Shown here one piece after another: positions 1 through 7,956 of a stretch of 38,009 nucleotides of DNA. A program made the translations under genes and the position numbers. The stretch lies in contig JACPTI010000079.1 in the NCBI GenBank assembly GCA_016192845.1, forward strand, positions 1 through 38,009, in the 5' to 3' direction. The stretch is from Acidobacteriota bacterium (lineage in GTDB: Bacteria > Acidobacteriota > Vicinamibacteria > Vicinamibacterales > UBA2999). The notes below the pieces were generated by a model. It saw only the letters and a program-made list of their open reading frames with translations, was not told the origin of the DNA and searched no databases. Position 1 is the first letter of the stretch; every line of letters begins with the position of its first letter.

Positions 1-634
1 CTCGCTCGCGCGGCGAAAGGACTATGAGGTAGGGGCTGTGTCGCGGCACTCCATTCGTCCTCCTGGGACGTCAGGATAAACCGCGCTGGCCGAATTGGAC
101 AAGCAGAATACGTTGCCATATTTATGCGAGTCAGTACTAAGCAGGGCGCGAAAAGTTAGTGGCCGGTTTTCCCTATCCCCTGCGAAACATTTCCTCTGCG
201 ATTTCCGAGGTGCGCAGTAACTCCCGTCAAGGTTCGAACGTTCAGTTCGCCGGAACGATCCAGCGGATCGGTGAGACTTACGGAACGGCTATCGGTTCGA
301 TGAGAAACGGCCTCTTCGCCCTTCTGTGGCTCAATCTGCGCATTCGCTGGCGAGAGTGGCAGGGCGGCGAGGCCGATGGTGCGTTTCTGCAGCAGATGCG
401 GGCCTTGCGGGCGGCGGAGGTCATTCGTCCTCGGAGCTCTCGCGATCTCCGCTTGGTGCGCTCGAACCCGCAGCGGACTGGACGCACGCTCAGACGCCTC
501 GCCTGACTTCGGACGAAGTGAATCGGCTGGTATCCACGCACTGCTCCTAACTCATTGGCCGTCGGCGGCGTTCTCATTTATAGGGGCGCAGAGTCGCTCG
601 AAGAGGCGTAGGCGAACAATAGGGGCAGCCAACA
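1..634. other. Left-end region without a convincing gene
   Basis: No frame here gives a protein I recognise. The longest plus-strand frame (159-506, about 115 codons) has an Arg-rich composition typical of chance frames in GC-rich DNA and no good ribosome binding site. A sigma-70-like pair is visible at 95-100 (TTGGAC) and 119-124 (TATTTA) with an 18-base spacer. It could drive transcription toward the gene at 635, but the distance is over 500 bases, so I give it little weight. No tRNA-like cloverleaf was seen. Confidence 0.4.
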
Positions 635-1090
635 GTGAAACGATTACTACCCGTCCTGCTTGTTGGTCTCGCCGCTCTCTCGACGCCGACCGCTCGCATC
701 GCCGCCCAGGAGAAACCGTCCATCGCGGGGATCTATGCCTGCGAAGGCGTCAGCCCGGACGGGAACCGCTACACCTGCGTACTGGAAGTGCGGCAGCAGG
801 GCGATCTCGTGCAGATGCGCTGGACGTTCTCGCAAGGGCCGCCGGCAGCGGGTGTCGGACTGGTGCGCCACGGTGTGCTGGCGGTCAGCTACTTCGGGCC
901 CGGCTTCGTCGGTGTCGCCGTCTACAAGATCGACCACGGTGTGATCTCGGCCGGAGAGTGGATCGCCGCTGGGGCAGACGGTGTATATGCCGAGACGCTC
1001 ACGAAGATGCCTGACGACCATTCGCCGCACACACCATTGCCGCAACGCGACAGACCGAGGCCGGTGCCTGGGACCACGATTCAGGGTTGA
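635..1090 (+). CDS. Small secreted protein of unknown function
   Basis: A 151-residue protein that I do not recognise. It begins with a typical Sec signal peptide: MKR, then a Leu/Val/Ala-rich stretch to about residue 20 and an Ala-rich cleavage region near residues 22-25 (RIAAQ). The mature part has two Cys (about residues 37 and 48, in YACEG and YTCVL) that could form a disulfide. It also has alternating polar and hydrophobic strands with many Gly, suggesting a small beta-rich domain, and a Pro-rich tail. The start is GTG at 635 with AGGGG about nine bases upstream. It lies 55 bases ahead of the Rieske gene on the same strand, so it may belong to the same transcript as the cytochrome complex; a role in that complex is only a guess. 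Confidence 0.6.
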   Translation: MKRLLPVLLVGLAALSTPTARIAAQEKPSIAGIYACEGVSPDGNRYTCVLEVRQQGDLVQMRWTFSQGPPAAGVGLVRHGVLAVSYFGPGFVGVAVYKIDHGVISAGEWIAAGADGVYAETLTKMPDDHSPHTPLPQRDRPRPVPGTTIQG

Positions 1091-1145
1091 GAGAACAACC
1101 TCAGGGAGGTGGGTAAAGCACGGTTTGTGCACAGGGGGCTTGGTG

Positions 1146-1646
1146 ATGGACGACGGTGCGAGCTCACATGGGGTAGACGTCGCCACTTCCAGGCGACGCT
1201 TCCTGGAATGGTGCGTCGTTGCGATGACGACCGTCATCAGCGTCGCCACGAGCGTGCCGGTCCTCGGGTATCTGCTTTCGCCGTTGCGCCGGCCAGGCCG
1301 AGAGGACGCCTGGATCAGTCTTGGTCCTCTCTCCCTGGTTCCGGACGGCCGGCCTGTTGAAGTGCCATACCTGACGGAGGTGGTCGACGGCTGGATTCGC
1401 GAAACGGTCGTCCGGCGCGCGATCGTTCTGCGTTCGGATTCAGACGTGCCGACGGTCTTTTCCGGCACGTGTCCTCACTTGAACTGCAACGTCCGCTGGG
1501 TGGATCAGGAAGGACGTTTCGTGTGCCCGTGCCATGGCGGCGTGTTCGATCGCGATGGGCGGGTGGTTGCCGGTCCGCCGCCTCGGGGCCTCGACAGGCT
1601 CGACGCGCGCGTTGAGAACGGCGTCTTGCTCGTGCGTGAGGTGTAG
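1146..1646 (+). CDS. Rieske [2Fe-2S] protein, Tat-exported
   Basis: A 166-residue Rieske iron-sulfur subunit of a cytochrome bc/b6f-type quinol oxidising complex. A twin-arginine motif (TSRRRFLEW, residues 14-22) precedes one membrane anchor (about 23-44), the usual topology for a Rieske subunit whose folded cluster domain sits in the periplasm. The two cluster-binding boxes are CPHLNC (109-114) and CPCHGG (127-132). Cys109, His111, Cys127 and His130 would bind the cluster, and Cys114/Cys129 would form the family disulfide. The first box differs from the common CTHLGC form. I chose ATG 1146, with a G-rich Shine-Dalgarno stretch just upstream; the frame is open further 5' but the extra residues look non-coding. 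The stop is three bases before the cytochrome b start at 1650, so the two are almost certainly co-translated. Confidence 0.93.
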   Translation: MDDGASSHGVDVATSRRRFLEWCVVAMTTVISVATSVPVLGYLLSPLRRPGREDAWISLGPLSLVPDGRPVEVPYLTEVVDGWIRETVVRRAIVLRSDSDVPTVFSGTCPHLNCNVRWVDQEGRFVCPCHGGVFDRDGRVVAGPPPRGLDRLDARVENGVLLVREV

Positions 1647-1649
1647 CCG

Positions 1650-4175
1650 ATGGGCGATCGCAACTCCGAGCGGCCTCTGCTGGCCAGCGCGCGCGACGCG
1701 ATCGCGAGTTTCCTGCTGAAGCCTGTGCCCGAGGGTGTTGGATGGCCACACGTCCTCGGCAGCGGCATTCTGTTCTTGCTGGTGCTTCAGGCGATCACGG
1801 GCGTCCTCCTCGCCATCAACTACGATCCGACCCCGGGTCGCGCCTACGCGAGCGTGCGGTACATCACCGAGACGGTCGCCTTCGGACACATCATTCGCGG
1901 GTTGCATCACTGGGCGGCAAGCCTCCTGATCGTGGTCCTGCTGCTCCATCTTGGGCGCGTCTTCATCTATGGCGCCTACAAGCGCCCGCGGCAGGCGACC
2001 TGGGTGGTTGGCGTCTGCCTCTTCGTCACGCTCCTGGCGTTCGGCTTCACCGGGTACCTGCTGCCCTGGGATCAGAAGGCGTACTGGGCCACCGTCGTCG
2101 GCACGAAGATCGCCGGCAGCGTTCCTGTTGTCGGCGACGCGCTTCTTCGCCTGATACGCGGAGGCGACATGGTGGGCGCACCCACGCTGACGCGGTTCTA
2201 CGTTCTGCACCTGGTGATCCTGCCGGCGCTCGTCGTGCCGCTGGTCCTCGTCCACCTCTGGCTGGTGCGCCGGCACGGAATTGCTCCACCGTGGGAGGAG
2301 GTGAGACCGGTCACTCGCTGGTTGCCGTTCCATCCATTCCAACTGGTTCGTGACGTCGCGTTCTCGGGACTGCTGCTGGCGATCCTCTTTGCGCTGACGC
2401 TGAAGGTGGGCGTCCCGCTCGAGGCGGTGGCGGACTCGTCAGCAACGGACTACATCCCGCGTCCGGAGTGGTACTTTCTCCCTCTGTTCCAGCTCTTGAA
2501 GCTTCCCGTCTTTTACGGACGCCTCGAATTCGTCGGCGGAGTGCTGCTCCCGGCAGCAACAATTCTTCTTCTCTTGGCCCTCCCGTTCTATGACCGCAAC
2601 CCGTCGTGTCTGCCGGCGCGCAGAAGATTCGCGCTGGCTGCCGGTGGGGTGTTCTTCACCGCGGCGATCGGCCTGGGAGTTCAGGCCTGGATTGAGACGC
2701 CTGCGCCGCCGGCGACTGCCAGGACAAGAGGCGAGCAGCTCTTTGAAGGGCTGCGCTGCCAGTCGTGTCATGCAGGGCCTGGCGAGGAGCAGAAGTCAGG
2801 ACCGTCGCTCGCGTCCGGCCCGAGCGAGCGAGAGCGAGAGTGGCTCGCGGCCTTTCTGGTGAATCCCGCTGGCTTCTTCCCGGGAAGCGAGATGCCCGCG
2901 ACCGGACTCACCGGCGAGGACCTGGATGCGCTTGTCAACCACGTGGCCAATCTGCGAGCGGACTACGGGACTCGGGTTCAAGGGTTTCCCTCCGCGCGGG
3001 CATGCGCGACATGCCACCGCCGGCAGTTCGAGGAATGGAAGACCTCGTATCACGCCCGGTCGCTGGGGACGACGTTCCGGGCGATGTTCGTCATCTTCAA
3101 CTACAACACCGGTGGGCAACGCCTCGAGTACTGCCTCAACTGCCACGCGCCGGACGTGAAGGTGAAAGACAACGCTCCGCAACTGAGCCGGCAGCTCCTC
3201 GCCGGCGAGAGTGTGACCTCGGAGGGCATCGGATGCGCCGCCTGTCACGCCCTGCGAGATGCGGAGGAGCATCCGGATCCGGCGCTACAGTCTGTCAGCT
3301 TCGATCCGGGTCCACTGGAACGCCATCTGAAAGAACAGACGAAGCCACTCCGGCCGTTCTTCAAGGAGGCCCGGATGTGCGGGGCCTGTCACGATTACAA
3401 CGCCACGTACGCCACCTCGTACGCCACAGGTCGGAGCAGTTCGGCTGCGGGCCCTCCGTGTTGCACGGTCGTTCGCACGTGGGAGCAGACCGCGTTCGCG
3501 CGGCGTGGCGTCACGTGTCAATCGTGTCACATGAAGAGTGAGATGGGCGTGACGACGCGCGAGGACGAGCCGGCCTACCATGGGTTCCCAGGTCCTCGAA
3601 ACGAAGCGTTCCTGAGGAAAGGCGTGGATCTGGCGGTGACCGGGTTCCGGCAGGGGTCACAAGTCGAGGCCACGGTGGCGATGGTCAACAAAACGGGACA
3701 TCCCATTCCCGATGGTTGACCGCCGCGCACACGAGTCGTGCTCAGGTTCTGGGCACAGGATCCGAATGACCCCTCCGGCACAGAGTTGTACGGGGACATG
3801 CGCGAATACGGCTTCAACTTCAAGGACCGCAAGGGAAACGAGCCGGTGATGATGGAGGCCGCTTTCGCGCGTGGCTTCGACCGCACGCTCCGCGCCGGGG
3901 GCACAACGGTCGAGCGGTTCGTGTTCCCAGTGCCGCGCGGCACGCGCGAGCTGATCCTGCGTGCGACGCTTACCTATCAGTACTTCGTGATGCCGCCTGG
4001 TTCGGCGCAGGAACAGATGCAAGCCTCCATCGCCGATCGCATCGCATCCGCGTCACCCGAGCAACAGCGTCACATCCTGGACGTCGAGGTCCCGGCTCGC
4101 ATGGACGCCATGCACACATTGGCGTCGACGTATCCCGACCTCGTGATGGCCGACGCATCGACCCGTCTCCGGTGA
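1650..4175 (+). CDS. Cytochrome b (b6 + subunit IV type) fused to hexahaem cytochrome c, with an in-frame UGA
   Basis: The quinol-oxidising membrane subunit of a bc-type complex, fused to its own c-type electron acceptor domains. Residues 1-345 form a b6-like part with haem-b ligands His86, His100, His187 and His202 (14 residues between the last two, the b6f spacing), then a subunit-IV-like part with the Qo motif PEWY at 272-275. Six CxxCH haem sites follow: 370-374 (a mono-haem domain), then 452, 495, 529, 577 and 623. The second has the CATCH...W..S.H pattern of cytochrome c-554-type domains. UGA at 3717-3719 (codon 690) follows GHPIPDG. The same frame stays open to 4175 (151 codons) and encodes a beta-rich domain without haem sites, as expected after a GHxxPxG segment. 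I therefore join both parts. Selenocysteine is one reading of the UGA; nonsense mutation or base error are the others. Start is ATG 1650, three bases after the Rieske stop. Confidence 0.85.
3738..3756 (+). promoter_or_regulatory. Candidate bacterial SECIS hairpin after UGA 3717
   Basis: GTGCTC (3738-3743) pairs with GGGCAC (3751-3756), six pairs including one G-U, closing a seven-base loop AGGTTCT. The loop begins 24 bases after the UGA. Known bacterial SECIS elements lie inside the coding sequence, with the apical loop roughly 16-37 bases after UGA and a G in the first two loop positions; both hold here. The loop also resembles the AGGUCU loop of E. coli fdhF. A smaller hairpin (CACG-AGT-CGTG, 3730-3740) overlaps it and could compete. 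Hairpins are common in GC-rich DNA, so this is suggestive only. Confidence 0.45.
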
Positions 4176-4275
4176 CCCGGATGAGGGGGCTGGAGTCAAG
4201 CGCGATCGCCGCGGTCCGGCAATGTCGCAGGATTGTATCGGCCCATTCAAGACACGGCGGCCTGTTCCTCAGGCT

Positions 4276-7200
4276 TCAGTGTCCCGAGCATGCGCCGGCG
4301 TGATCGCCGGTGTGCTGCGCGGCGGCTGTTGCCGACACCATCGGCAGCAGCCGCCCTGCCGGCGCGCCGTTGGCTTGCTGCGCCGCCAGGTCCGCCAGCT
4401 CGCGCTCCTGGAAAAGCTGCTGGCGCAGCCACCGCTCGTACGCCACCACCTGCGCGTCGATTCCGGCCGACGCCTGTCGCCGTCTGCGAATGAGGCCTTC
4501 CGCGTACCGCTGGAGGAAGTAGTGAATCGTCTCGACGCGGATCCTGATTGATCCGGCCGGTTTGTTTTCATCAATATCCTTGAACGAGAAGTACGGCGTG
4601 CCGGACTTCTCGATGATCTGCTCGACCACCGTGTAGATGGGCGCGTCGTGCCCGCACTTGAAGCTCGACACCTCGAGGGCCACGAGGTTCGGGTGCCGCG
4701 CCGTGAACTTCGCCGCCCAGATCTTCAGGTTCGTGTTGGCCGAGTAGCTGTTCTTCCACACGTCCGTGATCGCCAGCGGCCCTGGAATCACCCCGGCCCG
4801 GACTTCCTCACCGAAGAGCCGCTCGAGCAGGTCCCCATCGGCCGGCAGCGTGCTCTGGGAGCAGACGGGATACCCGAGCTTCTGGAACTCCTCGAGAATC
4901 TCGTGGTTCAGACCCTGGTCATGATGGTAGGGCCGCGCGAGCAGCACGATGCCAATCCGGTTCTCACGCTCGAGCTGGTCGAGGACCGTACGCGCGCGCT
5001 GGGAGATGTCGGCCTCGTAGGCGGCCAGCTCCCGGAACCCCACCTCCACGGCGCGCGCGTTCTCCGCCTCGGAGAGGCCGAGCGCTTCGCCCCACGTCTG
5101 GAACAGCTGGCGGGCGAGCCGCGCGCGATCCGTGAAGTTGACCATCGGGCTGAGATACCGCACGCCGTGCTCGGCGAAGACGTCGGACTCTTTCGTAAAC
5201 GCGGCCTTGACCGTATCGGGCGTCACGGTCACGGTCGGACACGCATACGACCCGACGAGGTCGGTCAGCGACGTATGCAGGGTGTCGACCATTGGGAAAA
5301 AGATGTAGTCGAGCTTTTTCTTCGCGTGCTTGACGGCGAGCAGGTTGTGGACGTGCGCGATGGCGATCTTGGACGGGAAGCACGGGTCGATGGCGCCGCG
5401 CGTGGCACCGGCGCGGTACATCTCGCCGCTCGTGCAGTCGGAGTACACCAGGTTGCCGCCGAGGAGCCCGAGACTCTCGAAGTAGCCGGCGAAGAACGGC
5501 GCATACGTATACATGTTGAGAACGCGCGGCATCCCGATGCGCACGCTTGGCCGCCGCGTCATGGCCTCGACCCGCGCCCGCGTCGCCCTGCTCCACACCC
5601 GCGCCGGAATGGGGTCGGCGACGTTCTCGGGACCGCGGCTCCTGAAAGCCTCCCTGGCTGCGATCTCGACGAGGTTCGGGTTGGCCTGCTTGACCGAATC
5701 CACTCCGGCCTTGATCGTGCGCATGCTCCCGACGTCCTCGACCGATCCCTTTTCGCAGGTGGCGATGATGAGCCGCCGCTCATCGTCGGCTTTCGCGACC
5801 TTGGACACGAACGTCACCGGGACCGCCTGGACGGGCCTGGCCTCTGCCGGCCTGCCCGCCGAAGCCTCGGCGAATTCGGGCTTGCCCGCCGAAGCCTCGG
5901 CGAAGGCGGGCATCTTGATGTCGATGAACGTCCGCAGGCAGTTGTTCTTGCAGAAGTTGCAGCGCGTCGCCTCGTTGTGCGTCGTGCGATAGCTGATCTT
6001 GAGGACCGCCTCGAGGCCGATGAAGGTTGTTCGACGCCCGTTCTTCCACAGGCGCACCGCCTCGACCCCGGCTCCAATGGCTCCTGCCTCGCCGCAATGC
6101 TCGTGGACGACGATCTCCGGCTCCACCCCGGCGCCACGGAAGTTCGACCTGATGAAGTCCACCTCCGATTTGACGGCTGCCAGGTTGTGCTGCGTGCCTC
6201 CCTGCAGCACGAACCGTGTACCGAGCGTGGCCACGTTGGGAATACTTGCCACGTAGAGAAAGATGTTCTTGGGCAGCACCGCCGCCAGCCCGGCGAGAAT
6301 CTCTTCCGGCGCCCACCCTTGGCGCTGGAAGTTGACGATGTCCGACTGCATGAACACGGCGCAGCCATACCCGAAGACCGGCATCGCCTGGGCGCTGAAG
6401 GCGCGTGTGGCGAACTCCTGCAGCGGGATGCCGAACGACTCGGCCGTCGACTGCAGGAAGTAGCCGTTGCCGGCCGAGCACTGTGTGTTGAGCCGGAAGT
6501 CCTTCACGCGGCCGTCGGTGAGCACGATGAGCTTGATGTCCTGACCGCCCACGTCGACGATGACGTGCGGATCCTTATAGAACTTGACGGCCGATTCCGT
6601 GTGGGCCACCGTCTCGACGATGGCGGCGTCGGCCTGCAGGACGTCCCGCAGAATGTCCTTGGCATACCCGGTCGTCCCGACGCCCAGCACCTCCAGCCGA
6701 GCGCCCTGGACTTCCACCTGCACCCGGAGCTGGTCGAACATCTCGATCGTGTCCTGGATCGGGTTGCCCTTCGACAGCTGATAGGCCTTGCACAAGATGT
6801 CGCCGTCGGTCGAGAGCAGGACCGCCTTCGTGGACGTCGATCCGCCGTCGAGGCCGACGAACGCGCGCACGGTTTCGCCACGCTCGAACGTGGCGGGCGC
6901 AAACTTCTTCGGCGTGTACGCCTGCAGGAACGCAGCCAGCTCGTCGCGGGAGCTGGTCAGGCCCCGGCCGCCGGCGGCCGCCTTTTCCTCGAGCCGGCCC
7001 ACGTTGATGTAATGTTCCAAACTGGCGGTTCCCGCATACTGCCCGACGTGCGCCTCCTCGTCCTTGCCGAACTCGACGGCGCCGAGGGCGGCGAAGTACT
7101 GGGCGTTCTTGGGCGTCTTGATCAACGTCTCCGGCGTCTCGCCGGCCGGAATGACAACGCCGCGCTCCTTCCAGATCTTCGGAATATTCTGCTGCCAAGC

Positions 7201-7917
7201 CTCCCGCATGCCCCGGATGAACGTGTTGGGGCCGCCGAGCAGCAGCACGTGCGGCCGGAGTGTGTGACCGCGCGTGAGGACGGTCAGGTTCTGCAAGACG
7301 ATCGCGTCGAAGAGCGACGCCATCAGCTCGTCGGACGGCGCCCCCTCCTTCTGCAGGCTGTTGACATCGGTCTCGGCAAACACGCCGCACTTGCCGGCCA
7401 CCTTGTGCAGCTTGATGCCGATGTACACCTGGTTGCAGAGCTCCTCGACCGGAATACGCAGCTTGGCGGTGATCTTGTCGATGACCGCGCCGGTGCCACC
7501 GGCGCACTTGTCGTTCATCGACGGAATCTTCTTCTTCCGGCCGGTCTCCGGGTCCTCCTTGAAGACGATGATCTTGGCGTCCTGCCCGCCAAGCTCGATC
7601 ACCGAGCTCACCTCGGGGTGCAGCTTCTCGACCGCGAGTGACACCGCGGTCACTTCCTGGACGAACTTCGCGCCGATGTGCGGCGCGAGGTTGGCGCCGC
7701 CAGAACCCGTGAGGAAGATTCGGCAGGTGTGCGCCGTGATGCCGGCTTCGGCCTCGAGCCGCTGGAGAAACTCGAGCGCCTTCTCCGGCTGCTTGGTTTC
7801 GTGCCGCTGATAGTCGGCCCAGACGATCTCATCGGTCGCCGCGTCGACGGCGACAGCTTTGACGGTGGTGGACCCCACGTCCATGCCGACGAGATACCTG
7901 CCTGCCGGCGCTGCCAT
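4276..7917 (-). CDS. 2-hydroxyacyl-CoA dehydratase-type activase, double ASKHA ATPase with DUF2229
   Basis: A 1213-residue protein of the BcrA/BadF/BadG/HgdC activase superfamily, ATPases that drive electrons from a shared [4Fe-4S] cluster into 2-hydroxyacyl-CoA dehydratases or benzoyl-CoA reductases. Two ATPase domains lie in tandem. The first (about 8-290) has GMDVGSTTVK, GGQDAK, NDKCAGGTG and GKCGVFAETDV; the two Cys match the cluster ligands. The second (about 353-630) has GLDGGSTSTKA, VGGQDIK, NTQCSAGNG and YGCAVF. The rest (about 640-1210) is the DUF2229 / dehydratase-like part beginning with a Cys-rich CNFCKNNC segment. A short AEASAG repeat insert interrupts it at about 671-691. The start is ATG 7917 (seven bases after AGGAGG); GTG at 7920 is possible. 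It follows the gene at 7957 with a 39-base gap, so they form one operon. The substrate is unknown: this long COG1924-type architecture has no assigned reaction that I can name. Confidence 0.88.
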   Translation of the reverse strand: MAAPAGRYLVGMDVGSTTVKAVAVDAATDEIVWADYQRHETKQPEKALEFLQRLEAEAGITAHTCRIFLTGSGGANLAPHIGAKFVQEVTAVSLAVEKLHPEVSSVIELGGQDAKIIVFKEDPETGRKKKIPSMNDKCAGGTGAVIDKITAKLRIPVEELCNQVYIGIKLHKVAGKCGVFAETDVNSLQKEGAPSDELMASLFDAIVLQNLTVLTRGHTLRPHVLLLGGPNTFIRGMREAWQQNIPKIWKERGVVIPAGETPETLIKTPKNAQYFAALGAVEFGKDEEAHVGQYAGTASLEHYINVGRLEEKAAAGGRGLTSSRDELAAFLQAYTPKKFAPATFERGETVRAFVGLDGGSTSTKAVLLSTDGDILCKAYQLSKGNPIQDTIEMFDQLRVQVEVQGARLEVLGVGTTGYAKDILRDVLQADAAIVETVAHTESAVKFYKDPHVIVDVGGQDIKLIVLTDGRVKDFRLNTQCSAGNGYFLQSTAESFGIPLQEFATRAFSAQAMPVFGYGCAVFMQSDIVNFQRQGWAPEEILAGLAAVLPKNIFLYVASIPNVATLGTRFVLQGGTQHNLAAVKSEVDFIRSNFRGAGVEPEIVVHEHCGEAGAIGAGVEAVRLWKNGRRTTFIGLEAVLKISYRTTHNEATRCNFCKNNCLRTFIDIKMPAFAEASAGKPEFAEASAGRPAEARPVQAVPVTFVSKVAKADDERRLIIATCEKGSVEDVGSMRTIKAGVDSVKQANPNLVEIAAREAFRSRGPENVADPIPARVWSRATRARVEAMTRRPSVRIGMPRVLNMYTYAPFFAGYFESLGLLGGNLVYSDCTSGEMYRAGATRGAIDPCFPSKIAIAHVHNLLAVKHAKKKLDYIFFPMVDTLHTSLTDLVGSYACPTVTVTPDTVKAAFTKESDVFAEHGVRYLSPMVNFTDRARLARQLFQTWGEALGLSEAENARAVEVGFRELAAYEADISQRARTVLDQLERENRIGIVLLARPYHHDQGLNHEILEEFQKLGYPVCSQSTLPADGDLLERLFGEEVRAGVIPGPLAITDVWKNSYSANTNLKIWAAKFTARHPNLVALEVSSFKCGHDAPIYTVVEQIIEKSGTPYFSFKDIDENKPAGSIRIRVETIHYFLQRYAEGLIRRRRQASAGIDAQVVAYERWLRQQLFQERELADLAAQQANGAPAGRLLPMVSATAAAQHTGDHAGACSGH
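5851..5910. repeat. Two tandem 30-bp palindromic repeat units inside the activase gene
   Basis: Units 5851-5880 and 5881-5910 share GCCCGCCGAAGCCTCGGCGAA and differ at the second base and near the end. Each contains the hairpin GCCGA-AGCC-TCGGC. The second unit also has outer arms CCCGCC (5885-5890) and GGCGGG (5905-5910). Because 30 is a multiple of three the reading frame is kept, adding AEASAG-type residues on the minus strand between the CNFCKNNC segment and the next conserved block. This looks like an inserted REP-like element, not part of the protein fold. Confidence 0.75.
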
Positions 7918-7956
7918 CACTGTGCCTCCTGTCAGTCCAGCCAGAGGAACCGCCTG

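Noticed and set aside
159..506. Possible small gene in the left end
   Set aside because: No recognisable domain, no good ribosome site and an Arg-rich, low-complexity composition.
1650..3719. Reading the cytochrome gene as simply ending at the UGA 3717-3719
   Set aside because: The frame stays open for 151 codons with a plausible family-like domain, and the cut falls in the middle of a conserved-looking GHxxPxG segment. A stop remains possible but is not the best reading.
4648..7641. Long open frame antisense to the activase gene (nearly 1000 codons)
   Set aside because: It mirrors the codon use of a conserved, recognisable gene on the other strand. Long antisense frames are expected in GC-rich DNA, and its sequence is Arg/His/Asp-rich with no motif.
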